Shown: positions 1-6,356 of the stretch, piece by piece | How the letters are laid out: every line of letters begins with the position of its first letter | Position numbering within the stretch: position 1 is the first letter of the stretch | Assembly (NCBI GenBank): GCA_035253645.1 | Contig: DATFBW010000344.1 | Coordinates: forward strand, 1 to 6,356 | Direction of reading: 5' to 3' | Length of the DNA: 6,356 nt | From: DASYRX01 sp035253645 | GTDB taxonomy: Bacteria > Gemmatimonadota > Gemmatimonadetes > Gemmatimonadales > Gemmatimonadaceae | Program-made: the position numbers and the translations under genes | Notes under the pieces: generated by a model | What the model saw: only the letters and a program-made list of their open reading frames with translations | The model's database searches: none | What the model was told of the DNA's origin: nothing

Positions 1-318
1 TTGCTGCTGCAGGGCACCCCACATCGCTTTATCGATGACCTTGGGGTCGCTCAGCGTGTCGTTCTGTGCCGCGGCCTTTCCTAACAAGTGATAACTGACC
101 CAGAGCTGGGCCACGTTTTCGGCGATGTTCTTTTGCAGCGGTACGCGCGACTTGCCTAACAACTCGGCGAAGCGGGTGACCGAAAGCTCCTGATCCTCCG
201 CGCGGGCGACGACGTCCACGTGCGCGGTGAATGCGGATTTGAGACCGTCGCATGCCGCAACCGTGAGCGTACCGGTGAGGAGGATGACGGGGCCGAGGAC
301 GTACCGGATTCGAGACAT
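1..318 (-). CDS. Lipoprotein, probable SurA/PpiC-like peptidyl-prolyl isomerase (N-terminal part, 3' end outside window)
   Basis: An open frame of 106 codons runs from ATG at 318 to the window edge without a stop. Residues 1-22 form a lipoprotein signal peptide: Arg at 3 and 5, a hydrophobic core at about 7-21, then a lipobox V-A-A-C with the lipidated Cys at 23. Asp follows at +2. Residues 34-106 are mainly helical in character; the stretch around 45-61 (LSVTRFAELLGKS, then VPLQ) and the helix at about 62-85 resemble the chaperone segment that precedes the parvulin domain in SurA/PpiC-type proteins, and similar lipoproteins are familiar from Gemmatimonadota. The catalytic parvulin domain would lie beyond the window, so the isomerase call is an inference; the lipoprotein call is firm. 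The start is 10 bases after the mfd stop. I see no good Shine-Dalgarno sequence, so translation may depend on coupling to mfd. Two GTTAGG words fall here, both in Leu-Leu-Gly contexts. Confidence 0.72.
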   Translation of the reverse strand, partial: MSRIRYVLGPVILLTGTLTVAACDGLKSAFTAHVDVVARAEDQELSVTRFAELLGKSRVPLQKNIAENVAQLWVSYHLLGKAAAQNDTLSDPKVIDKAMWGALQQQ

Positions 319-328
319 GTATGTGGCG

Positions 329-3300
329 TTAGAGTACGTGGCGCTCAGGTTGCCGGCTCACCGGCGCGCCGGCAAGCTCACGCAGGGCCCGAACGAGACC
401 GTCGAGCATGGCCGAGCCGCCAAGTCGCGTGAGCTTGAGCGACAGCGGATGCGCCCTCCGAACGTCGGCGCGGAACTGAACCTCGCCGAATGCCGCCGAA
501 ATAGCGCGTAGCCGCGGGACCGCGTGCTCACGAAAAGTAATGCGGGCCTCTTCCCCATGCACCAGGATCGTCTCGATCCCGAGGGTCCCACCCAGGAGCC
601 GCAACAGCGCGACAGTAAAGACGTTGGTGGCCTGCGACGGGAGCGGTCCGAAACGGTCACGCACCTCCCCGCGCATCTCCTCGATCTCTGCAGCCTTCCC
701 CACGACGCTGAGCCGCTTGTAAAGGTCGAGCTTGGCCTCCTGCGACGGGACGTAGTCGTCCGGGAAGTATGCCGGCTGGTCGAGCGACACGTCGGCAGGC
801 GATGTACGGGAGGATCCGGCCCCTTCTCCTTCGCGCAGCCTTCTCACGGCATCGTCCAACATCCGCAGGTACACCTCGAACCCCACGGCGTGCACAAACC
901 CCGACTGCTCGGCACCAAGGAGGTTGCCTGCCCCACGCATCTCGAGATCAGTGAGCGCGATCCGGTAGCCCGAGCCCAACTCTGTGTGATGCTCGAGGAC
1001 GCGCAGGCGCCGTTCGGCATCCTCGTCGACCAGATCCGGCACCATGAGGTAGCAATACGCGCGGCGGTGTGACCGGCCCACACGCCCGCGCAGCTGATAC
1101 AGCTGCGCCAGGCCGAAGTAGTCGGCCCGGTTGACGAACATCGTATTCGCGTTAGGCACGTCCAGCCCGGACTCGACGATCATCGTCGACACGAGGACCT
1201 CGACGTCACCGCGGGCGAAGCGGTGCATCACATCTTCGAGGTCCCGTTCGCGCATCTGGCCGTGACCCACGGCCACGCGCGCACGTGGCATCAGCCGCCG
1301 AACGTGGTCGGATACCGCCTCGATCGTCTCGATGCGGTTGTGCACGAAGAACACCTGCCCCCCACGGTCCAATTCCCGCGAGATGCCTTCGATGATCAGC
1401 CCGTCGTCCCACGGCTCGACGAACGTCAGCACAGGGGAGCGATCGCGCGGCGGTGTCTGCATGAGTGTCATATCGCGCAAGCCGGCGAGCGACATGTGCA
1501 GCGTGCGCGGGATGGGCGTCGCAGTCAGCGTGAGCACGTCGGTCTCCAGCCGCAACTGCTTCAACCGCTCCTTGTGCCTAACGCCAAACCGGTGCTCTTC
1601 ATCCACCACGATCAGACCGAGCTGCCCGAACTGCACGTCCGTGCTGAGGAGACGGTGCGTGCCGATCACCACATCGATCTGCTTGGCCGCGATCTGCTTG
1701 ACGATGTCGGCCTGTTCCTTCGGGGTCTGAAAGCGGCTCAGCGCGGCGATTTTCACGGGAAAGTCCGCGAGCCTTTCGCTGAATGTGCGTGCGTGCTGGT
1801 CTGCAAGAATTGTCGTGGGCACGAGCACAGCGACCTGGCGCCCTGACTGAATCGCCTTGAACGCGGCGCGCACCGCCACTTCGGTCTTTCCGTATCCCAC
1901 ATCGCCAACGAGCAATCGATCCATCGGGCGTTGGCGCTCCATATCACCTTTGACGTCCGAGGTCGCCTTCACCTGATCGGGCGTGTCTTCGAACAGGAAC
2001 GACGATTCAAGTTGACGTTGCCACGCACTGTCCGGGACGTGCGGGGGACGCGACGCCATTTCCCGTCGCGCATACAAGTCCAGCAACTCGTGCGTCATCG
2101 CTTCGATCGCCACGCGCGTGCGCTCGCGCTGCTGACTCCAACGCTTGCCGCCGAGTTTGTGCAGCCGCGGCGGGGGCGCGTCTTCCCCCATGTCCCTGGC
2201 GCTGCGATAGCGCTCGATCTGATCTATACGATAAAGTGGCACATTCAGGCGATCACCACCCTCGTACTCAATAACCGCGACTTCGATCGTGCTCTCGTTG
2301 ACGAAGATCTGCTGGATACCGCGATAGATGCCGATGCCGTGCTCGAGGTGTACGACGTAGTCGCCGATCTTGACGCCAGTGATCGTTTCGAGAACGACGC
2401 CAGTGCCGTAGCGTCGTGCGCGCCGTAGGCGCCGCTCGCGGCGAAAGATCTCATGATCCGTAAGTATGCGCACGCCGCGAAACTCGCCTAACGCCGTTGC
2501 GCGCGCCGTGCCCGGCGGGATCACAAAGCCTCCGTCCAATACGCCTATCGACAAAGCAGCCGGGGACGGCTGGTATTCATCTTCGTTCAACAGCTCATCC
2601 AGGCGTTCTGCCTGTCCGGCATTGTCGCACAGGATGATCGTGGGCATGCCATCGCGCACGACGCGTCGCAGGCGGCGGATGTCGCGCGAGATCGCTTCCG
2701 GGGCGAGGAACGGGAATCGCACATCCGCCTCGGCGTCGTCCACGAGAGCGATCGTCGCGAAACGGGCCATACGCTGCCGTGCATGTTCCGGATCGAGAAA
2801 GAGATCCTCGCGTGGCGGAGCATCCTCACCCCGGCGACGCGCGAGATCGATGTGATGCGCGGCCTCGCTCCATGTACGCTCGAACTCCGGCTCGGGATGC
2901 GCGCCGCGTGGAATTATGAGGACGGAGTCAGGCGGCAGGATATCCGCGATCGACAACCGCTCGCCGCCGTCCGTCTCTTCGTCGTCTTCGCGCGGTGCCG
3001 TTTCGACGGGGAGGATCAATGTGCTCGCGAGCTCGCGCGTCGAGCGCTGTGAGACGATATCGAACGCGCGCAGATCGCCGATCTCATCGCCGATGAGCTC
3101 CAGCCTAACGGGTTCTGCCATGCCGAAGGAGTAGATATCGACGATGCCGCCGCGGATCGCATATTGCGCGACGTCGTCCACCATCTGCACGCGCTCGAAG
3201 CCGATGGAGTCGAGGTGCTGCGCGAGGTCGGAGAGTCTGAATTCATCGCCGCGGCGCAGCTCGAGGCGGGCGGTCGCCAGGTGGCGCGGGACGCGCGACC

Positions 3301-3685
3301 GCTCCATGACTGCACGCGCGGTCGTGAGCAGGATGCGGATGTCGCCACGCGTTAGGCGCTCGAGCGTTTCGACTCGCTCTCCCGCGATCTCGGCGTGGGG
3401 TTCGGCTTCGCCGAACCCTTCGCGCGCGGGATACAGCGCGACCGGCGCGTCGTCGAGCAACACTCTGAGGTCGGCCCACCAACGTTCGGCGTCCGGGATG
3501 GCATCGGCGACGACGACGATCACGCGCGTCGGGAGACGCCGCGCGAGGGCGGCGACGGCAACCGCGTCTGCTGAGCCGACGAGCCCGGATACGCGGCCCT
3601 GTTCCCCTGGCGCGGGGAGCGATGCCGCCAATCGCGCGAAGGCATGGGTTCCTTCGAGCGCGTCGATCAACGTGGGAAGAGCCAT
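329..3685 (-). CDS. mfd: Transcription-repair coupling factor Mfd (complete)
   Basis: Cytoplasmic ATP-dependent DNA translocase that removes stalled RNA polymerase from damaged template and recruits UvrA. At 1118 residues it is close to the usual length (about 1150). Domains in order: UvrB-like N-terminal module (about 1-350; GFGEAEPHAEI at 90-100, RGGIVDIY at 178-185); RNA polymerase interaction domain, a CarD-like fold (about 430-500; GDYVVHLEHGIG at 441-452, EGGDRLNVPLYRI at 475-487); superfamily 2 RecG-like motor (about 560-910) with Walker A GDVGYGKT at 594-601, DEEH box at 695-698, TATPIPRTL at 721-729, the V-S-T-x-I-V-E-S-G-L-D-V-P segment at 832-844 and QLRGRVGR at 864-871; RGAGNLLGAEQSG at 917-929; C-terminal TRCF domain (about 970-1080). 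All key motor residues look intact. The chosen start, MALPT at 3685, overlaps the preceding stop as TGATG; a 44-residue in-frame extension to 3817 is Pro/Arg-rich, unlike Mfd, and lies inside the upstream gene. No clear ribosome binding site is seen, consistent with coupled translation. Confidence 0.97.
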   Translation of the reverse strand: MALPTLIDALEGTHAFARLAASLPAPGEQGRVSGLVGSADAVAVAALARRLPTRVIVVVADAIPDAERWWADLRVLLDDAPVALYPAREGFGEAEPHAEIAGERVETLERLTRGDIRILLTTARAVMERSRVPRHLATARLELRRGDEFRLSDLAQHLDSIGFERVQMVDDVAQYAIRGGIVDIYSFGMAEPVRLELIGDEIGDLRAFDIVSQRSTRELASTLILPVETAPREDDEETDGGERLSIADILPPDSVLIIPRGAHPEPEFERTWSEAAHHIDLARRRGEDAPPREDLFLDPEHARQRMARFATIALVDDAEADVRFPFLAPEAISRDIRRLRRVVRDGMPTIILCDNAGQAERLDELLNEDEYQPSPAALSIGVLDGGFVIPPGTARATALGEFRGVRILTDHEIFRRERRLRRARRYGTGVVLETITGVKIGDYVVHLEHGIGIYRGIQQIFVNESTIEVAVIEYEGGDRLNVPLYRIDQIERYRSARDMGEDAPPPRLHKLGGKRWSQQRERTRVAIEAMTHELLDLYARREMASRPPHVPDSAWQRQLESSFLFEDTPDQVKATSDVKGDMERQRPMDRLLVGDVGYGKTEVAVRAAFKAIQSGRQVAVLVPTTILADQHARTFSERLADFPVKIAALSRFQTPKEQADIVKQIAAKQIDVVIGTHRLLSTDVQFGQLGLIVVDEEHRFGVRHKERLKQLRLETDVLTLTATPIPRTLHMSLAGLRDMTLMQTPPRDRSPVLTFVEPWDDGLIIEGISRELDRGGQVFFVHNRIETIEAVSDHVRRLMPRARVAVGHGQMRERDLEDVMHRFARGDVEVLVSTMIVESGLDVPNANTMFVNRADYFGLAQLYQLRGRVGRSHRRAYCYLMVPDLVDEDAERRLRVLEHHTELGSGYRIALTDLEMRGAGNLLGAEQSGFVHAVGFEVYLRMLDDAVRRLREGEGAGSSRTSPADVSLDQPAYFPDDYVPSQEAKLDLYKRLSVVGKAAEIEEMRGEVRDRFGPLPSQATNVFTVALLRLLGGTLGIETILVHGEEARITFREHAVPRLRAISAAFGEVQFRADVRRAHPLSLKLTRLGGSAMLDGLVRALRELAGAPVSRQPERHVL

Positions 3686-3687
3686 CA
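3683..3687 (-). other. Stop/start overlap TGATG between BatA-like gene and mfd
   Basis: The TGA stop of the BatA-like gene (3687-3685) shares its last base with the ATG of mfd (3685-3683). Just upstream the minus strand is a GC-rich run coding Arg and Leu without an evident Shine-Dalgarno sequence, so mfd translation probably relies on ribosomes that have just finished the upstream gene. Confidence 0.88.
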
Positions 3688-5508
3688 GGTGCGGCGGAGC
3701 CGCCGGAGTCCGCTGCGCGCGACCAGAGTTTCGGCCGCGATGACGAGGAGGAGGAGAACGAGAAGGATCGTGCCTAACGGGCGACGGTTCCCGACCGCGA
3801 ACGCTGCGTTGCGCCACGCCCCCGCGTCGCGCAAAACTGCGACGTCGCGTCCGCGCAGTCTCGCCGCGAGTGCCGCCTGGTCGAGCCGGCGCAGATCGGA
3901 TTCATCAGGCTCGGCATTCACGGTCAGTGCGCCGATCCGCACCGGCCCGCGCCGCAAGAAGTAAACTCCCTGGCGCATTGGCGCGCGCGGCGCCGCCGCA
4001 TCCAGCGGAATATCCTGCCCCTCAGCGGACTGCAGCGCCGTCGTCCCTTGTGGCGCCCGGAACTCGGCACCTGGAGTGAGCGCGATTACGCGACCGGCCT
4101 CGCCGCCGAGTTGCTGCGCGAGGATGTCGCCTAACCAGGGGACGAAGCTGGCCGCGATCGGCGACGACGTGGCGGTCGGAACGAGCGGGGAGCCGACAAG
4201 CACGTAACGATCTCCGGCGACGATCCACGGCTCACCTGCAACCGTCGCGAGCGTATCGGTGGGTGCGGTGCCCTCCAGCTGCAGCTGATAACGCAACGTC
4301 ACCGACACACCATCCATCCGCTCGCCGCGTGCGACACTCTCGCCCGCACGCCGAGCGCCGAACCGCCACGGGATGCCCAGGCGCTCGAGCGCGCGATTGG
4401 CGGCGCCGAGGCGCACGGGATCTAGCGGCGCCGTGAGTAGCGCGGGGAGGCGCACGCCACCGTCCGCGCCGGCAACATCGATGTCGGTACCTAACGCGAT
4501 CCGGTTGATGCCGGCCAGCGCGGTTACCGCGGTCTGGACAAAAGGACCGGCGGACGGGTCGAGCCTAACGCGAGGGGGATCGCCGAGCCACACCGCGAAG
4601 TAGCGCGTGTCGTCGCCGCGCAGCTCGTCCGGCGCGATCTCCGCCGAGCCGCTCTGCCACCCGCGTTCCGGCGGTGCGGCCCGCACGACGGTCTCTTCGT
4701 TTGCGCGCACGGTGCCGCGCGCGAGTGTGCGATCGCCTAACGCCACGCGGTACGTCGCCGAATCTCCGCCCGCGCCCCATCCATTCGTGCGCAAAACGAC
4801 CGTGCCGTTTGGCGTCCAGCGGCTCGGACGTGCGTCGGCGAGCACGACGGCTCGGTTGGCCGGCGCGTCACCGCCGGGAAGATACGCCACGAGTGGCACT
4901 GGGCCGACGTCAACGCCGCGCTGCCACGCGGTCGCCTGACCATCTGTCACCACCGCGATCCGCTCTCCAGGTAACTGCGCGGAGCGCACCAGGCTCGCGG
5001 CGCGCGTGACTGCCGCTGGCAGATCACCTTGTCCGGGGAAGACGTCACTCCTCTCAATCGCATCCAGAATTGTGCCGGCATCGCCGCCGACTACGCGACC
5101 GTCAGCGGTCACGAGCCAGAGGCGATCGCTGCTCGTCGCGCCGCGGACGAGCGCGCGCGCCTCATCGCGCAAACGCTCGACCAACGGCGCACCGTCTACA
5201 ACAATTGACGTGCTCAACGAGTTGTCGAGCACGATCGCAAGCGCCGTTGGCAAATGGCCGGTTCCGCCTAACCAGCCGATGGGCCGCGCGGCAGCCGCTG
5301 CAATCAGCAGGATCGCCGCCATGCGTAGCGCCATGAGGATCAGATTCTGTACGCGCAGTCGGTTGCGGTTATCCTGCTTGGCGCGCAGCAAGTAGCGGAC
5401 GGCGGGAAAATCGACCTTGAGGTCGATCTTCCGCTTGAGGAGGTGCAGCAACAGCGGAACGGCTGCGGCGACTGCGAGGAGTAGCCAAACCGGGGCAAGA
5501 AAGCTCAC
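3685..5508 (-). CDS. BatA-like membrane protein with VWA domain
   Basis: A 607-residue protein with the architecture of BatA/aerotolerance-type proteins that partner MoxR ATPases. Residues about 4-24 are a first membrane helix, followed by the basic, conserved linker HLLKRKIDLKVDFPAVRYL (22-40) typical of the BatA N-terminal domain, and a second helix at about 57-75. A VWA fold starts near 88 with a MIDAS-type D-x-S-x-S (DNSLS, D95-S97-S99) and a later TDG at 188-190. Residues about 205-575 are a long, mostly beta-rich, presumably non-cytoplasmic region that I cannot assign; RYFAVWLGDPPRV (302-314) matches a turn often seen after the VWA region in this family. A third helix (about 578-594) precedes a short Arg-rich tail. 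The protein contains no cysteine. GTG at 5508 was chosen because MSFLAPVWLL is the standard family N-terminus, it has a Shine-Dalgarno sequence, and it overlaps the upstream stop. The molecular role is unknown; the family has been linked to envelope stress and assembly of metal-dependent complexes, which is context-based inference. Confidence 0.88.
   Translation of the reverse strand: MSFLAPVWLLLAVAAAVPLLLHLLKRKIDLKVDFPAVRYLLRAKQDNRNRLRVQNLILMALRMAAILLIAAAAARPIGWLGGTGHLPTALAIVLDNSLSTSIVVDGAPLVERLRDEARALVRGATSSDRLWLVTADGRVVGGDAGTILDAIERSDVFPGQGDLPAAVTRAASLVRSAQLPGERIAVVTDGQATAWQRGVDVGPVPLVAYLPGGDAPANRAVVLADARPSRWTPNGTVVLRTNGWGAGGDSATYRVALGDRTLARGTVRANEETVVRAAPPERGWQSGSAEIAPDELRGDDTRYFAVWLGDPPRVRLDPSAGPFVQTAVTALAGINRIALGTDIDVAGADGGVRLPALLTAPLDPVRLGAANRALERLGIPWRFGARRAGESVARGERMDGVSVTLRYQLQLEGTAPTDTLATVAGEPWIVAGDRYVLVGSPLVPTATSSPIAASFVPWLGDILAQQLGGEAGRVIALTPGAEFRAPQGTTALQSAEGQDIPLDAAAPRAPMRQGVYFLRRGPVRIGALTVNAEPDESDLRRLDQAALAARLRGRDVAVLRDAGAWRNAAFAVGNRRPLGTILLVLLLLVIAAETLVARSGLRRLRRT
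5505..5508 (-). other. Stop/start overlap GTGA between DUF58 and BatA-like genes
   Basis: The stop TGA of the DUF58 gene (5507-5505) overlaps the GTG start of the BatA-like gene (5508-5506) in the classic four-base arrangement. This indicates translational coupling and co-transcription of the two genes, in keeping with their products acting in one system. Confidence 0.9.
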
Positions 5509-6356
5509 GCAATGTTCTCCCGCACCCGGAATGCGCGCCGCAATGGCACACCGAACGGCGTGTCGGTTGTCACGACGTCATAATCCACACCTGCTCCGGA
5601 AAAACGCGTGCGCCACTCCTGAATGACATGCTCCACGGTTTCGCGATATGCATCTTCCACATCCGCGACGGCAACGCTCACCTGCAGGTCGCTCTCCGTA
5701 TCGCAGAAAATTGCTTCGCCACCAGTCGTTAGGGCTCGCTCGCTGGGATCCATGATGTGCAGGATGCACACGTTGTGGCCCGCGGCGCGAAGCGACTTGA
5801 CCGCGCCATCAAGAGTTTCCGGTTCGAACAGCAGATCGCTGATCACGACGACGAGGCCGGGACGCCGAATCATCCGCTCGGCGCGAAAAATCGCATCGCC
5901 GATGCGCGCTGCCTTTCCACCGAACGGTTCCGACAGCGTGCGTATGAGCCGATAGAAGTGGACGCTCCGCGCCCGCGGCGTGAGCACCGACTTCAGCTCG
6001 TCATCGAAACGCACCAAGCCAACCGCATCCTTTTGATGGATCAGGAGGTGGGCCAGCGCCGCTACCAGATGCTCGGCGTAGCGAAGCTTCGTTAGGCGGG
6101 CCGCCGCACCAGTCCAGTCCATGGACTTGCTGACGTCGAGGACGATCGCCGCCCGCATGTTCGTCTCTTCCTCGAACTGCTTGATCATCCACCGATCGGC
6201 GCGCGCCGCGATCTTCCAGTCCAGATAGCGCAGATCGTCACCCGGCATATATGGCCGGTGCTCCGCGAACTCGACTGAGAAACCTTTTCGGGGGGATCGG
6301 TGTAGCCCGGTGAGAAACCCCTCGACTACCCAGCGAGCCACGATCTCGATGCGGCC
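5505..6356 (-). CDS. DUF58 domain protein, VWA-like (5' end outside window)
   Basis: The frame is open to the window edge: codons upstream of a possible GTG at 6341 read GRIEI and run into ARWVVEGFLTGLHRSPRKG, matching the internal start of the DUF58 region, so the true start lies upstream and GTG 6341 is not it. Counting from the first whole codon (6356), 283 residues are present. The DUF58 signature is clear: FSVEFAEHRPYMPGDDLRYL followed by DWK (26-48), then FEEET at 61-65. A VWA-like MIDAS follows as D-V-S-K-S (D74, S76, S78), with VVVISDLLFE at 169-178 supplying a later acidic position. The C-terminal end (VTTDTPFGVPLRRAF at about 262-276) is typical of this family. No membrane segment is visible, so the product is probably cytoplasmic. 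DUF58 proteins are normally encoded between a MoxR AAA+ ATPase and BatA-type VWA proteins, and the next gene here fits that order; a moxR gene is expected upstream. The precise biochemical function is not established. Confidence 0.92.
   Translation of the reverse strand, partial: GRIEIVARWVVEGFLTGLHRSPRKGFSVEFAEHRPYMPGDDLRYLDWKIAARADRWMIKQFEEETNMRAAIVLDVSKSMDWTGAAARLTKLRYAEHLVAALAHLLIHQKDAVGLVRFDDELKSVLTPRARSVHFYRLIRTLSEPFGGKAARIGDAIFRAERMIRRPGLVVVISDLLFEPETLDGAVKSLRAAGHNVCILHIMDPSERALTTGGEAIFCDTESDLQVSVAVADVEDAYRETVEHVIQEWRTRFSGAGVDYDVVTTDTPFGVPLRRAFRVRENIA
5517..5521 (-). promoter_or_regulatory. Ribosome binding site of the BatA-like gene
   Basis: On the minus strand GGGAG lies within the last codons of the DUF58 gene, eight bases before the GTG at 5508. 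The match to the anti-Shine-Dalgarno sequence and the spacing are good, and it decides for GTG 5508 as the start. It is the only convincing ribosome binding site at the three gene junctions in the window. Confidence 0.7.

Larger units (their letters stand above)
80..6096. repeat. Dispersed short word GTTAGG(C), 15 copies
   Basis: GTTAGG is found on the minus strand (CCTAAC on plus) at 80-85, 155-160, 1577-1582, 2487-2492, 3104-3109, 3773-3778, 4130-4135, 4490-4495, 4564-4569, 4736-4741 and 5267-5272. It is found on the plus strand at 1151-1156, 3351-3356, 5728-5733 and 6091-6096. Twelve of the 15 continue as GTTAGGC, and nine of those as CGTTAGGC. From base composition I estimate about two hexamers and about one heptamer in this length. 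The copies are inside genes and encode Leu-Gly (8), Val-Arg (3), Leu-Thr (3) and Pro-Asn (1), so no single peptide motif explains them. I do not recognise this as a named genomic word; its function is unknown. Confidence 0.75.

Noticed and set aside
319..328. Possible promoter or terminator between mfd and the lipoprotein gene
   Set aside because: The gap is only ten bases, with no hairpin and no -10 or -35 like elements that stand out.
524..1846. Plus-strand open frames at 524-1072 and 1223-1846
   Set aside because: They lie antisense to highly conserved motor and C-terminal regions of mfd, and their translations are low-complexity and Arg/His-rich. Long antisense frames are common in GC-rich genes.
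3692..3705. Perfect 6-base inverted repeat CGGCGG/CCGCCG with a 2-base loop just before mfd
   Set aside because: It encodes Arg-Arg-Leu-Arg-Arg at the end of the BatA-like protein using common GC-rich codons and has no following U-run, so it is neither a terminator nor a supported regulatory hairpin.
3144..3743. Plus-strand open frame of 199 codons
   Set aside because: Its translation is dominated by Arg, Ser and Ala and it is antisense to the mfd 5' end and the BatA-like 3' end; it shows no recognisable domain.
3686..3817. A 44-residue N-terminal extension of Mfd starting at 3817
   Set aside because: The extension is rich in Pro and Arg, unlike any Mfd N-terminus, and lies wholly within the BatA-like gene. 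The ATG at 3685 gives a normal Mfd start and overlaps the upstream stop.
6339..6341. GTG as the start of the DUF58 gene
   Set aside because: The frame stays open upstream to the window edge, and the residues around it match the interior of DUF58 proteins, which normally have some further residues before this point.

Overview
This 6.4 kb window is GC-rich bacterial DNA (roughly 64-65% G+C by eye) and is almost entirely protein-coding. All four genes lie on the minus strand and read from high to low coordinates. Gaps are minimal: a 4-base overlap, a 1-base overlap and a 10-base gap. This looks like part of one operon that enters the window at its right edge and leaves at its left edge. The gene set and the N-terminus of the last protein recall Gemmatimonadota. 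That assignment is an inference from memory of similar proteins and should be checked by a search.

Layout in order of transcription: (1) 6356-5505, a DUF58 protein with a von Willebrand A-like fold, 5' end outside the window; (2) 5508-3685, a 607-residue membrane-anchored BatA-like VWA protein; (3) 3685-329, a complete mfd gene for the transcription-repair coupling factor (1118 residues); (4) 318-1, the first 106 residues of a lipoprotein that resembles the N-terminal part of a SurA/PpiC-type peptidyl-prolyl isomerase, 3' end outside the window. Genes 1 and 2 are the usual partners of a MoxR-family AAA+ ATPase, which would be expected just upstream of 6356. Genes 3 and 4 act in DNA repair and, probably, envelope protein folding. 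No functional link between the two pairs is evident; they probably share a transcript.

There is no RNA gene, mobile element, CRISPR array, terminator or recognisable promoter, and no non-coding stretch longer than about ten bases.

The most interesting feature is not a gene. The hexamer GTTAGG (heptamer GTTAGGC in most cases) occurs 15 times on the two strands, where about two would be expected from base composition. It sits in several reading frames and is spelled with codons unusual for such DNA (TTA, AGG, CTA). This points to selection or bias for a DNA word rather than for a peptide.
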